Source: Pseudoclavibacter helvolus
Lineage (GTDB): Bacteria; Actinomycetota; Actinomycetes; Actinomycetales; Microbacteriaceae
Reading direction: 5' to 3'
Assembly (NCBI RefSeq): GCF_014191305.1
Contig: NZ_JACHWJ010000002.1
Span: forward strand, 434,001-498,000
Length of the DNA stretch: 64,000 nucleotides
Shown here: positions 49,101 through 57,097 of the stretch, one piece after another
Layout of the letters: each line of letters opens with the position of its first letter
Numbering within the stretch: position 1 is the first letter of the stretch
Translations under genes and position numbers: made by a program
Notes under the pieces: generated by a model
What the model was told of the DNA's origin: nothing
Databases searched by the model: none
The model's input: the letters and a program-made list of their open reading frames with translations, nothing else

Positions 49101-49855
49101 CAGAAGCACAGAAGAGCCCGAACGCAACCGCCCCCGTTGAGATCAAGAGCGGCACGGAACTGCCCGCGCGGCGCGAGGAGATCGAGCTCCGCACCAGCGA
49201 TGGCCTCACACTCGTCGGCGAGCTCGCCATGCCCCTCGAGCGGGAGCCCGTCGCGACGCTGGTGACGCTGCATCCGCTGCCCACCGCTGGCGGGTTCATG
49301 GACTCGCACGTGCTGCGCAAGGCCTCGCTGCGGCTCCCGGCTCAGGCCGACCTCGCGGTGCTCCGCTTCAACACGCGCGGCACGACGTCTCCCCGTGGGA
49401 CCAGCGATGGGGAGTTCGGTGACGGTGAGACCGAGCGCGCCGACGTCGAGGCCGCCATGGCGTTCGTTCGCGAGCGCGGCCTGCCGAACCCGTGGCTCGT
49501 GGGCTGGTCGTTCGGCACGGAGCTGGCACTCAAGCACGGTCACGAGCACGGCGACGTGCAGGGCCTCATCCTGCTCTCGCCGCCGCTGCGTCGCACGAGC
49601 CAGACCGAGCTCGACCAATGGGCGGATGCGAGCATCCCAGTCGTGCTCGTCGTGCCGGAGCACGACGACTTCCTGAAGCCCGACGAGGCGGCAGCGCGCA
49701 TCGCGCACCTCCCGAACCTCGAGCTTGTTCCCGTCGACGAGGGGCGCCACCTCTGGGTGGGGGAGAAGCAGACCAGGCGCGTGCTGACCGAGATCGTGCA
49801 GCGCACGAACCCAGCCGCGCTGCCCCTCAGCTCGTCGTGGCCGACCGGCGAGTGA
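49097..49855 (+). CDS. Alpha/beta hydrolase
   Basis: The 252-residue protein has the strand-loop 'VTLHPLPTAGGFMDSHVLRK', 'VLRFNTRGTTSPRGTSDGEF', nucleophile elbow 'LVGWSFGTELAL' (GxSxG), 'VLVVPEHDDFLKP' (acid Asp) and 'VDEGRHLWVGE' (catalytic His). It resembles dienelactone-hydrolase/YtfA-like hydrolases; substrate unknown. GTG start with GGAGGA upstream, coupled to the Cys/His-rich protein. Its 3' end overlaps the convergent pseudogene by 29 bp. Confidence 0.88.
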   Translation: MTEAQKSPNATAPVEIKSGTELPARREEIELRTSDGLTLVGELAMPLEREPVATLVTLHPLPTAGGFMDSHVLRKASLRLPAQADLAVLRFNTRGTTSPRGTSDGEFGDGETERADVEAAMAFVRERGLPNPWLVGWSFGTELALKHGHEHGDVQGLILLSPPLRRTSQTELDQWADASIPVVLVVPEHDDFLKPDEAAARIAHLPNLELVPVDEGRHLWVGEKQTRRVLTEIVQRTNPAALPLSSSWPTGE

Positions 49856-50623
49856 TCCGCGTCAGGATGCGGTGCATGAACCCGAGCTTGACCTCGGTTG
49901 GCGCGTTCAGCACAAACGGATAGAGATCGTTCTGCCCCATCGCCCGACTGAATCTGTTGAGCAGCAGCGACACCTCGTGCCAGTCCGCGAGCACGCGCTC
50001 GATCGGCTCGTCGGTGTAGTCGATGAGCGGGGTCGTCGAGGGCTGCAGGTGCACGTTGGAGGCGGCGGCCGTCCAGAGCGAGCCGAGGATGTGCAGGTAG
50101 TGGGCGAAGGTCTCGGCGAAGTCCTCCCACGGGTGCATCGTCGCGTACTCGGAGATGTATGACGCTGACCAGCCCTCTGGGGCCCCAAACCGGTAGTGGT
50201 GGTCGAGTGCGTCCCGGTAGCTGGCCCGCTCGTCGCCGAAGAGCTCCCGGCACTCGGCGAGCAACGCCTCGTCGTCGAGCAGGATCGACTGGTAGTAGTG
50301 GCCGATCTCGTGCCGGAAGTGCCCGAGCAGCGTGCGGTACGGCTCACCGAGGCGCACGCGGAGCGCCTCGCGGGGCGCTTGCGGACGAGCCGGCAGGACA
50401 GGCACGAGGACGTGGCGATGCCGTCCTCCACGAGCCAATTGCACTGCCAGCCACGGTTGCCGCAGGCTCACCAGAGGCGGCCATCGACGAGCACGGCGCC
50501 GCCGCTCACGTCGACGAAGGTCTGCGTCTCGTCGTGGAATGCGATCGGCGTCGCGCACGCATCGCACGACAGCGATTCGAGCATGACGAGGGAGGCGCAA
50601 CGGGGGCACTTGATGCTCTGCAC
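49827..50623 (-). pseudogene. Decayed zinc-ribbon metallopeptidase gene (nonsense codon and frame-changing deletion)
   Basis: Three pieces of one protein family occur in order. (1) From GTG 50623: a zinc ribbon 'IKCPRCASLVMLESLSCDAC' running to a TGA at 50468-50470. (2) The same frame resumes directly after the TGA as 'ACGNRGWQCNWLVEDGIATS' then 'CLSCRLVRKRP', the second zinc ribbon. (3) Near 50370-50380 homology switches frame to 'REALRVRLGEPYRTLLGHF' and RHEIGHYYQ (HExxH), continuing to the stop at 49827. About 80 residues normally between (2) and (3) are missing. The intact family is a putative zinc-binding metallopeptidase of about 350-380 residues. A sequencing error cannot explain the deletion. 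Confidence 0.75.
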
Positions 50624-50688
50624 GCCTCGAATCAGATGGGCAGGAACGTGCCTCCGTGCGCACGCCGGGGTGCGGCTCAGTGGGAGCT

Positions 50689-51735
50689 CTAGCGTTCGTT
50701 CTGCGAGGGGATCCAGACCTGCTTGACGATGAGGAGGATCGCCGCCGCGATTGGGATGGCAACGAGGGCGCCGAGCAGACCGAGCAGCGTGCCGCCCGTG
50801 AGGGCAGCGATGACGACGATCGCGCCGGGAACCTGTACCGCCGAGCTCATGATGCGCGGGCTGATGACGTACGCCTCGACCTGCATGTAGATGACGTAGT
50901 AGAGAGCAGCCATCCACCAGACGCTGCTGTCGACCGGCATGAGCGCCAGCTGCAGCAAGACGATGATGACCGAGGCGGAGAGCGTGCCGACGAGCGGGAT
51001 GAGCGAGCCGAGGAACGCGATAAGCGCGAACGCCGCGGGCATCGATGCCCCGATGATCGAGAGGAACGTGAACGACAGGATGCCGTTCGCGAGACCAAGC
51101 GCCACCTGACCCAGGACGAACTTGCCAACGGAAGCGGTGATCTGTTCGGTCAGCTCCGCGGTCCGGGCCCGCTTCGATGCGGGCAGCAGCTGGTAGAAGC
51201 CGCGCTTGATGCTGTTCATGCTCGAGACGAAGTAGAGCATGAGGATGAACACGATGAGCACGCCGAAGAACGCGTTCACGATGCCGAAGCCGACCTCGAG
51301 CACTCCTCCGCCGATGGTCGCGAGATTATTGCGCAACCACTCGAGCGCGTCGGTCACGAATTCCTGAGCCTGAAGGTCAGGGAAGCGCTCGTCGACCCAT
51401 TCGATGACGTTCGAGCCAGCAAGGTCGTTCACGATCGACGAGTAACGAACCGAGAGTTGTTCGACCTGCGTCGCGATGCTCGGGATGAGCGCCCAGACGA
51501 CCAGGCCGAGCGCAATCGCCGCGCCGCCGAGCGAGGAGATGATCGCCGCCCACCTCGGCCAGCGGTGTCGCTCGAGGAACGCGATGATCGGTTCGAAGCC
51601 GAGCGCAAGGAAGAGCGCGGCGCCGATGTAGGTGAGGATCGTGCTCAGGGAGGCGACCATGCCCCCGAGGACAAGCGCCGTGAGCACGCCGATCGTGGCG
51701 ATGAAGCCGAGCCTGAACGGATTCTCGATGCGCAT
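50689..51735 (-). CDS. AI-2E family (PerM-type) membrane transporter
   Basis: The 348-residue protein has about eight membrane helices with the family pattern: early helices ('LSTILTYIGAALFLALGFEP'), a soluble segment (about residues 85-145) and the conserved C-terminal block 'FLGSLIPLVGTLSASVIIV' and 'YYVIYMQVEAYVISPRIM'. Family members export AI-2-like signals or act as ion antiporters; the substrate here is unknown. A terminator hairpin of the coiled-coil gene lies just upstream. Confidence 0.9.
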   Translation of the reverse strand: MRIENPFRLGFIATIGVLTALVLGGMVASLSTILTYIGAALFLALGFEPIIAFLERHRWPRWAAIISSLGGAAIALGLVVWALIPSIATQVEQLSVRYSSIVNDLAGSNVIEWVDERFPDLQAQEFVTDALEWLRNNLATIGGGVLEVGFGIVNAFFGVLIVFILMLYFVSSMNSIKRGFYQLLPASKRARTAELTEQITASVGKFVLGQVALGLANGILSFTFLSIIGASMPAAFALIAFLGSLIPLVGTLSASVIIVLLQLALMPVDSSVWWMAALYYVIYMQVEAYVISPRIMSSAVQVPGAIVVIAALTGGTLLGLLGALVAIPIAAAILLIVKQVWIPSQNER

Positions 51736-51751
51736 GCGGTGTTCCCCCTGA

Positions 51752-51780
51752 TCGGATCCCGACCGAAGGACGGGATCCGA
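51752..51780 (-). terminator. Terminator after the coiled-coil DivIVA gene
   Basis: TCGGATCCCG and CGGGATCCGA, 10-bp perfect stem with a 9-nt loop, 41 bp after the minus-strand stop codon and 17 bp before the AI-2E gene start. Confidence 0.8.
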
Positions 51781-51820
51781 GTCTAGACGCGAGGCGTAGC
51801 TCTAGATCGCGTTGCGCGGG

Positions 51821-53290
51821 TCAGCGCTGACGGGGTGCGCCTGGCTTCTGATTCGGGCTCTGACGGCCGCCGTTGCCCGCTGACTGTGCGGGGGCAACGG
51901 CCTCTGTCGAGGTGTCGCTCTCGGCAGCCTCGGTTGCCTCGTCGTTCTGAGGCTCCTGCTGCGCACCGCCGCTGGAGAGGGCGAACGCGTGGGCTTCGGC
52001 CGATGCGTCGCCGGACTCTTCTGTCTCAGCTTCGGACGCCGACGGGCGCTTGCTGATCTGCTCGTCCGCCTCCGGGAGGCTGAAGTCAGTGCGCGAGAAG
52101 GCGCGCTTGAGCTGATCGAGGTAGCTCTGTACCTGATCGCGCTCCTCGCGGAGCTCCGAGAGGCGCTGCTCGGCGTTGTCGAGGAGGCTCTGCGTGTGCT
52201 GCTCCACCTCTGTGTTGCGCTCGCGAGCTTGCTTGTTGCTCGTCTCGAGGAGGTCGGCTGCCTTGCGCTCCGCCTGGTCCTGCGTCTCCTGTGCGCGACG
52301 GCGTGCATCCGCCATGATCTTGCCTGCCTCGCGGCGAACCTGCTCGCTGCGCTGGTTGAGGTCCGCCAGCTGTTCGGTCGCGTCGTCGATGAGCTTCTTG
52401 GCGGCGGCTTCGGCCTTGCGTCCCGCTGCCACGAGCTGCTGCTCGAAAGCGTTGCGGCGCTTGGAGAGCTCGACGTCCAGCTCGGTGCGCTTGGCGTTCA
52501 GCTCACGCACGGAGGCCTCGCGGAGCGCGTCGATCTCGCCCTTCGCCAGCTGGCGCTCGGCTTCCTGCTCGTGTTCCATCTGGGTGCGGCGCGCTGCGGC
52601 CTCGCGCTCGAAGTCGGCACGTGCCCTTTCCATCTCACGCTGACGCTCCGCAAGGCGTGCCGAGGACTCGGCGATCTCGTTCTCAACGGCTTGGCGCTTG
52701 GTCGCGAGGTCCTCGTCAACGGATGCGCGCAGCGCGTTGACTTCTAGGTCGGTCGAATGGCGCTGCTCGCGAAGCTCCGTCGTGACCTGGTCCTTGACCG
52801 TCTCGATCTCGCGCTCCTGATTGGTGCGCGTGAGCTCGGCCTCCTGCTTCGCGTTCTCGAGCAAGCTGTCCGCCTCGGAACGAGAGTCGCTCAAGACGCG
52901 CGAGGCGCGAACGTCCGCCTCTCGTGTCACGCGCTCCGCGTAGTCGTTCGCTTCCTGGTGGATGCGGGCCGCGTTGCGGTGAGCCTCGCTGAGGATCTTG
53001 TCGGCTTCGCGCTGTGCCTCGGCAGTGAGCTTCTGGGCTTGCTGCTCCGCGGTCGCAAGCGTGCCCGCGAGCTTCGTCCCCAGCCCCGAGTACGTCGGGC
53101 TGCCAACCTCGTTGAGCTCGGTTTCGAGTTGCTTGATTCGGGTGCGCATTGCAGCGATCTCGCGGCTGGCACCGGAGTCCTGGTTGCCGGCCTGCGCAAG
53201 CTGGGTCCGCAGCGACCTGATGACCTCGTCGACCTCTTCGCGGTTGTAGCCGCGCATAGCAGTGTTGAAGTTGATGTCGTCGAATGCCAA
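51821..53290 (-). CDS. Long coiled-coil protein with DivIVA N-terminal domain
   Basis: A 489-residue protein. The first 30 residues hold the DivIVA membrane-targeting motif 'FNTAMRGYNREEVDEVIRSL'; then about 350 residues of Ala/Glu/Arg/Gln-rich coiled coil (for example 'AEAQREADKILSEAHRNAAR'), ending in a disordered Ser/Glu/Ala/Pro tail. This matches actinobacterial cytoskeletal or polarity proteins (Wag31, Scy, FilP relatives). The start is TTG 53290 with GGAGG 5 nt upstream; the upstream open frame lacks DivIVA similarity. It likely organises polar growth or septum sites. Confidence 0.85.
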   Translation of the reverse strand: MAFDDINFNTAMRGYNREEVDEVIRSLRTQLAQAGNQDSGASREIAAMRTRIKQLETELNEVGSPTYSGLGTKLAGTLATAEQQAQKLTAEAQREADKILSEAHRNAARIHQEANDYAERVTREADVRASRVLSDSRSEADSLLENAKQEAELTRTNQEREIETVKDQVTTELREQRHSTDLEVNALRASVDEDLATKRQAVENEIAESSARLAERQREMERARADFEREAAARRTQMEHEQEAERQLAKGEIDALREASVRELNAKRTELDVELSKRRNAFEQQLVAAGRKAEAAAKKLIDDATEQLADLNQRSEQVRREAGKIMADARRRAQETQDQAERKAADLLETSNKQARERNTEVEQHTQSLLDNAEQRLSELREERDQVQSYLDQLKRAFSRTDFSLPEADEQISKRPSASEAETEESGDASAEAHAFALSSGGAQQEPQNDEATEAAESDTSTEAVAPAQSAGNGGRQSPNQKPGAPRQR

Positions 53291-53621
53291 GGACGCCTCC
53301 GCGTGAGTCAGGTTGCACGTGCGCGCCGACCGCGTGCGCACGCTGTGAAGTCTAGACGGCAGGCACGTGGAGCATCCTGACGGCCCTGAAAGAGAGGGAG
53401 ATATTGCTCAAAGGAGGGGCGTCTCGCCGCGCGAGGACCCGCACTTTGGCCGTTTTCAGGGCTGACACCGGCGTATTCCAGGGGAAGTGCGGGCAACGTG
53501 CGTTAGATTGAGGGGTCGAGAGTCTTCATGAACCTCATGTAAGACGACGGCACCCTCGCGAGAGGAGCACGTCGAGCGCACAAACGATGCACGGCGCAAT
53601 CACTCGAGAAGGAGTCACTCA
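53291..53621. other. 331-bp divergent intergenic region
   Basis: This lies between the coiled-coil gene (minus) and the 804-residue membrane protein gene (plus). It must hold both promoters. TAGATT (53504-53509) is a possible plus-strand -10, without a good -35. GAAGGAG precedes the GTG at 53622. I see no RNA gene, repeat or conserved small open frame here. Confidence 0.5.
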
Positions 53622-56036
53622 GTGAGATTCATCCTAGCCGCGATCGCATTCCTCGGAAGTGCGGCGCTGCTTGTCGTCGGCTGGCTGCAGGTCACAGAAG
53701 CTCGTGCCGCAGACTCGGTCGTCGCGACGGGCACGCTGTCCCAAGAGTCGCCGTTGCTTGTCATCCCAAGCGACACGCTCATCGAGCACGCGGGCACGCA
53801 GTCCATCACGATCAGCGGGGACGGCCCCATCCGCGTCGCAATCGGCCGCCAGGCCGACATCGCGGGCTGGGTCGGCACGACGCAGCACGAGATCGTCACG
53901 CTCGATGACGCGAGCGGAGCGCTCGTGTTCACCCCCGGCGAGGCGTCGGCGGAAGAGACGACGGCGCCGAACATCCTCGGAAATGACCTGTGGTTCGAGG
54001 AATACGAGGGCGACGGAGAGCTCGAACTTCAGCAGACGCTCCCGGTCGGCTTCGCGCTTCTCGTGCAGTCCGACGGTGAGGCACCTGCGCCGAGCGAAGT
54101 CTCGATCTCCTGGCCGCTCGACGGCCGGGCACCGATGGCAGGTCCGCTCCTGCTCGGCGGCGGAGTCCTGCTGCTCGTTTCTCTTGGCCTTCTCCTCTGG
54201 GCGCTGCTCAGCATGCGACGCCGTTCGAAGCCTCAGCGCCAAGCTCGCGAGGAACTCGAGTCCGAGATTCCCGTAGCTCTTCCCGCTTCCGAGGCAAGCG
54301 CCGCCACAACTCCGGCCTTCTCGTTCGAACGCGCAGCACCGGGTGCCGATGATGGCCTCGATGCAACTGATCTCGACGCGGTTGAGCAGTCGCAGAGCGT
54401 CGTCGCGGCATCGGTCAGGCTCGTCGAGGGCGACTCTCCCTCTGAAGAACCGTCACGTGATGCCGAACGCCTCGAGCCGCAAGCGGAACCCGTCCATGCC
54501 TGGGCAGCGCCGACGCCAAGCGAGCAGCCGGCTCTTCAGCCCGAAGCACCCGCGTTCCCCTCGTTCAGGGCACCGAGCGCAGAGGGCGCCGGCACGCCGT
54601 TCGTGCCAGCCGTTGCCCAAACGCCAGCCGCCGTTGACGACCCGTTCAGCTGGAGCGCCCCGGTTGAAGCGAGTGAGCAGCCCGACGCGAGCGAGCAGCC
54701 CGACGCGAGCGAGCAGCTTGAGTCTGCGTCGCAGCCCGAGTCCGTGGAAGCGAAAGAACTTGATTCGTCTTCGGGCGACGACACGACAAGCGGCGACGAC
54801 ACGACAAGCAAGGACGACTCCTCCAACGGTGGGGAGCCCCCCGCAGGCGGCGCTTCCGGGCCAGGCGAGGCGGCACCTTCAGCGGACGCGCCGGTGGCAG
54901 CACCACAGGAGTGGCGTCGACCGCGCGGCCGCGACCGGTCGCAGGCGCCGAAGCGCCTCTTCCGGCTCATCCCGGTGCTCCTGGTCGGCTCGATAGCGCT
55001 CACTGGATGCTCGGCAGATTTCTGGCCTGAGCAGTTCGGCGGCTCGACAAGCGCCCCGACGACTCCGACGCCGACCTCGTCGATCGACCAGGCGCTCATC
55101 ACCGAGGGCGAGGCCCTGCCCGCCGTCAACGCGCAGAAGCTCACGCAGATCCTCGACGACGCTGCCAAGCTCGCTCAGGAGGCGGACGCCGCCAACAATG
55201 CGGATGGGCTCAAGCCTCGCTTCACGCAGGCCGCCTACCAGGAGCGCGCCGCCGAGTACCAGGCCAAGGCTGCAGACAACGCGCTGCCTGGGCCTGTTGC
55301 CTTCCCGACGGGCGAGGTCGTCTACGCCGTTCCGCAGGCTTCTGAGACCTGGCCGAAGTCGATCTTCGTCGTGCGAGAGGCCGGGGGAGAGACTCCGACG
55401 GCACCGTTCGGAATCATGCTCACCCAGTCGAGCGCCCGCGACACCTATAAGGTCGCATCCATCGTGCAGCTCACGCCTGACGTGACGCTGCCAGAGGCTG
55501 CGCCCGCTGAGATCGGCGCCCCTGGCATCGACGGCCTTGAGCAGCCGCTGCTGATCGCACCGGAAGAGCTGGCAGCCGCCTACGCCGACGTCATCAGCAA
55601 CGGCGACGGCTCGCAGTACGCGGCCCTCTTCTCTCCAGATGGCGACTCGCTGCGGACGCAGATCGCCGACGCTCGTGCGACGGTCTCTGGGGAGATCGAC
55701 GCCAACGCGGCGCGCATCGAGTTCCAGACGCGCGCGTCGGACGACCCGCCCTTCGGCGTGCAGACGCTTGACGGCGGGGCGATCGTCGCCGTCTCCATCG
55801 AAGAGGTCGAGAAGCTGAGTGCGCGTACGCAGCTCGCGACCCTCAGCGTTCAGGGACGCACCGCTGCACTCGCGGGTGCCAGCTCGTCGTCACTCGGGTT
55901 CGAGACGCTCTACACGAACCAGCTCATGTTCTACGTGCCGTCGGAAGCGACAGGCGGCGCCATCCAATTGCTCGGCTTCGCCAACACCATGACAGGCGCA
56001 CGCCAGCTCAACGCCAACGAGGTTACCTATGGCTGA
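53622..56036 (+). CDS. Uncharacterised membrane protein with internal lipobox
   Basis: The 804-residue protein is not a recognised family. Residues 1-28 are a signal/anchor helix, 30-165 an exported acidic beta-rich domain, and 172-198 a second helix ('GPLLLGGGVLLLVSLGLLLW') ending in Arg. An acidic Pro/Ser/Glu linker (200-440) carries 18-bp DNA repeats. Residues 440-463 read 'KRLFRLIPVLLVGSIALTGC', a textbook lipoprotein signal with Cys463. The remaining 340 residues look like an exported lipoprotein domain. It may be two ancestral genes fused. GTG start, GAAGGAG upstream; overlaps the next gene by 8 nt. Confidence 0.7.
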   Translation: MRFILAAIAFLGSAALLVVGWLQVTEARAADSVVATGTLSQESPLLVIPSDTLIEHAGTQSITISGDGPIRVAIGRQADIAGWVGTTQHEIVTLDDASGALVFTPGEASAEETTAPNILGNDLWFEEYEGDGELELQQTLPVGFALLVQSDGEAPAPSEVSISWPLDGRAPMAGPLLLGGGVLLLVSLGLLLWALLSMRRRSKPQRQAREELESEIPVALPASEASAATTPAFSFERAAPGADDGLDATDLDAVEQSQSVVAASVRLVEGDSPSEEPSRDAERLEPQAEPVHAWAAPTPSEQPALQPEAPAFPSFRAPSAEGAGTPFVPAVAQTPAAVDDPFSWSAPVEASEQPDASEQPDASEQLESASQPESVEAKELDSSSGDDTTSGDDTTSKDDSSNGGEPPAGGASGPGEAAPSADAPVAAPQEWRRPRGRDRSQAPKRLFRLIPVLLVGSIALTGCSADFWPEQFGGSTSAPTTPTPTSSIDQALITEGEALPAVNAQKLTQILDDAAKLAQEADAANNADGLKPRFTQAAYQERAAEYQAKAADNALPGPVAFPTGEVVYAVPQASETWPKSIFVVREAGGETPTAPFGIMLTQSSARDTYKVASIVQLTPDVTLPEAAPAEIGAPGIDGLEQPLLIAPEELAAAYADVISNGDGSQYAALFSPDGDSLRTQIADARATVSGEIDANAARIEFQTRASDDPPFGVQTLDGGAIVAVSIEEVEKLSARTQLATLSVQGRTAALAGASSSSLGFETLYTNQLMFYVPSEATGGAIQLLGFANTMTGARQLNANEVTYG
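54669..54716. repeat. 18-bp tandem repeat in linker (2.7 copies)
   Basis: Units at 54669-54686 and 54687-54704 differ at one base; a 12-bp partial copy follows. They encode repeated ASEQPD in the acidic linker of the 804-residue protein. Confidence 0.85.
54774..54809. repeat. Perfect 18-bp tandem duplication in linker
   Basis: Two identical units (54774-54791, 54792-54809) encode GDDTTS twice. Perfect identity suggests a recent duplication. Confidence 0.88.
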
Positions 56037-57018
56037 AACCCCTCCACTCAACCCAGCAAGTCTCTACGGAGCAGTTGATCTCTCCTCGCTCGTGCAGCGC
56101 GCGAACGCGCCCGCGGGCCAGGCTCCGGGTGCATCCGCAGCCCCGACGCCAGGGCAGCCCGCCGAGGCCGGCCAGCCGGCCGCGGGGGAGCCCGTCGCGA
56201 CGCTGCCTGACGTCGTCATCGACGCGGACGAGCAGACGCTCGAGCAGTTCATGCAGCTCTCGCAGTTCCTGCCCGTCATCGTCGAGATGCACGCGAAGTG
56301 GTCAAGCGATGCGCAGGCGCTCTCGCCCGTCCTCGCCAAGATCGTCCGCAGCGCGGAAGGTCGGATCGTGCTCGTGCGCGTCGACCTGGATGCACATCCG
56401 CAGCTCGGCCAGCAGCCGCAGGTCATCGCCATCATCGGCGGTCGGCCGCTTCAGCTCTTCTCGGGTAACCCGCCGGAGGAGCAGATCACGCAGATCGTCG
56501 GCGAGATCCTGCAGGTCGCAGCCCAGCAGGGTCTGACCGGCCACGTCGCGGTCGACGGGGCGCCTCAGGGTGAGGCCGAAGAGCAGGAGCCAGTGGCCCC
56601 GCCGCTGCCGCCGCTGCACGCCGAGGCCTTCGAGGCGCTCGAGCGCGGCGACTACGCTGCGGCGATCGACGCCTACGAGCGCGCGCTCGCCGAACGCCCG
56701 GCAGATGACGAGGCTCGTGCCGGCCTCGCACAGGTCCAGCTCCTCGTGCGTCTTCAGGGCAAGACCCTCGAAGAGATCCGCCAGCGTGCTGCCGCGGGCC
56801 CGGACGACCTTGATGCTCAGCTCGACGTCGCCGACCTCGACCTGTCGGGTGGCCACATCGACGATGCGTTCGACCGCTTGCTGACCCTCTTCCCGAAGCT
56901 CGACGCCGAGGGCAAGACGGCCGTGCGCGAGCGCCTTCTTGACCTGTTCCTCGTCGTCGGGGTCACCGACCCTCGCGTGGGTTCGGCACGGGCGAGGCTC
57001 ACGAACCTCCTGTTCTGA
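56029..57018 (+). CDS. Thioredoxin-like/TPR co-chaperone (YbbN/CnoX-like)
   Basis: The 329-residue protein has a Pro/Ala-rich N-terminal 60 residues. A thioredoxin fold follows (about 60-165) in which the usual WCxxC is 'AKWSSDAQALSPVL', with no cysteines. The C-terminal TPR region has 'FEALERGDYAAAIDAYERAL' and 'LARAGLAQ'-type helices. The architecture is that of YbbN/CnoX holdases, which deliver clients to chaperonins. Overlap with the preceding membrane protein suggests co-expression. A bidirectional terminator follows. Confidence 0.85.
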   Translation: MAETPPLNPASLYGAVDLSSLVQRANAPAGQAPGASAAPTPGQPAEAGQPAAGEPVATLPDVVIDADEQTLEQFMQLSQFLPVIVEMHAKWSSDAQALSPVLAKIVRSAEGRIVLVRVDLDAHPQLGQQPQVIAIIGGRPLQLFSGNPPEEQITQIVGEILQVAAQQGLTGHVAVDGAPQGEAEEQEPVAPPLPPLHAEAFEALERGDYAAAIDAYERALAERPADDEARAGLAQVQLLVRLQGKTLEEIRQRAAAGPDDLDAQLDVADLDLSGGHIDDAFDRLLTLFPKLDAEGKTAVRERLLDLFLVVGVTDPRVGSARARLTNLLF

Positions 57019-57038
57019 CGCCGCCGAGAGCGACGACA

Positions 57039-57075
57039 CGAGGCCCGGATGCGATCAGATCGCATCCGGGCCTCG
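57039..57075. terminator. Bidirectional terminator between the TPR gene and glgB
   Basis: CGAGGCCCGGATGCGATC pairs with its complement around a minimal loop (18-bp arms). It lies between convergent genes ending at 57018 and 57098. Confidence 0.9.
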
Positions 57076-57097
57076 TCGTGTCAGTCGCGGGCGCTGA

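Noticed and set aside
49827-50762. 311-residue minus-strand open frame as an intact protein
   Set aside because: Its first 120 residues are Arg-rich frameshadow, while the true zinc-ribbon N-terminus lies in another frame; only the HExxH part is real, so it is annotated as a pseudogene.
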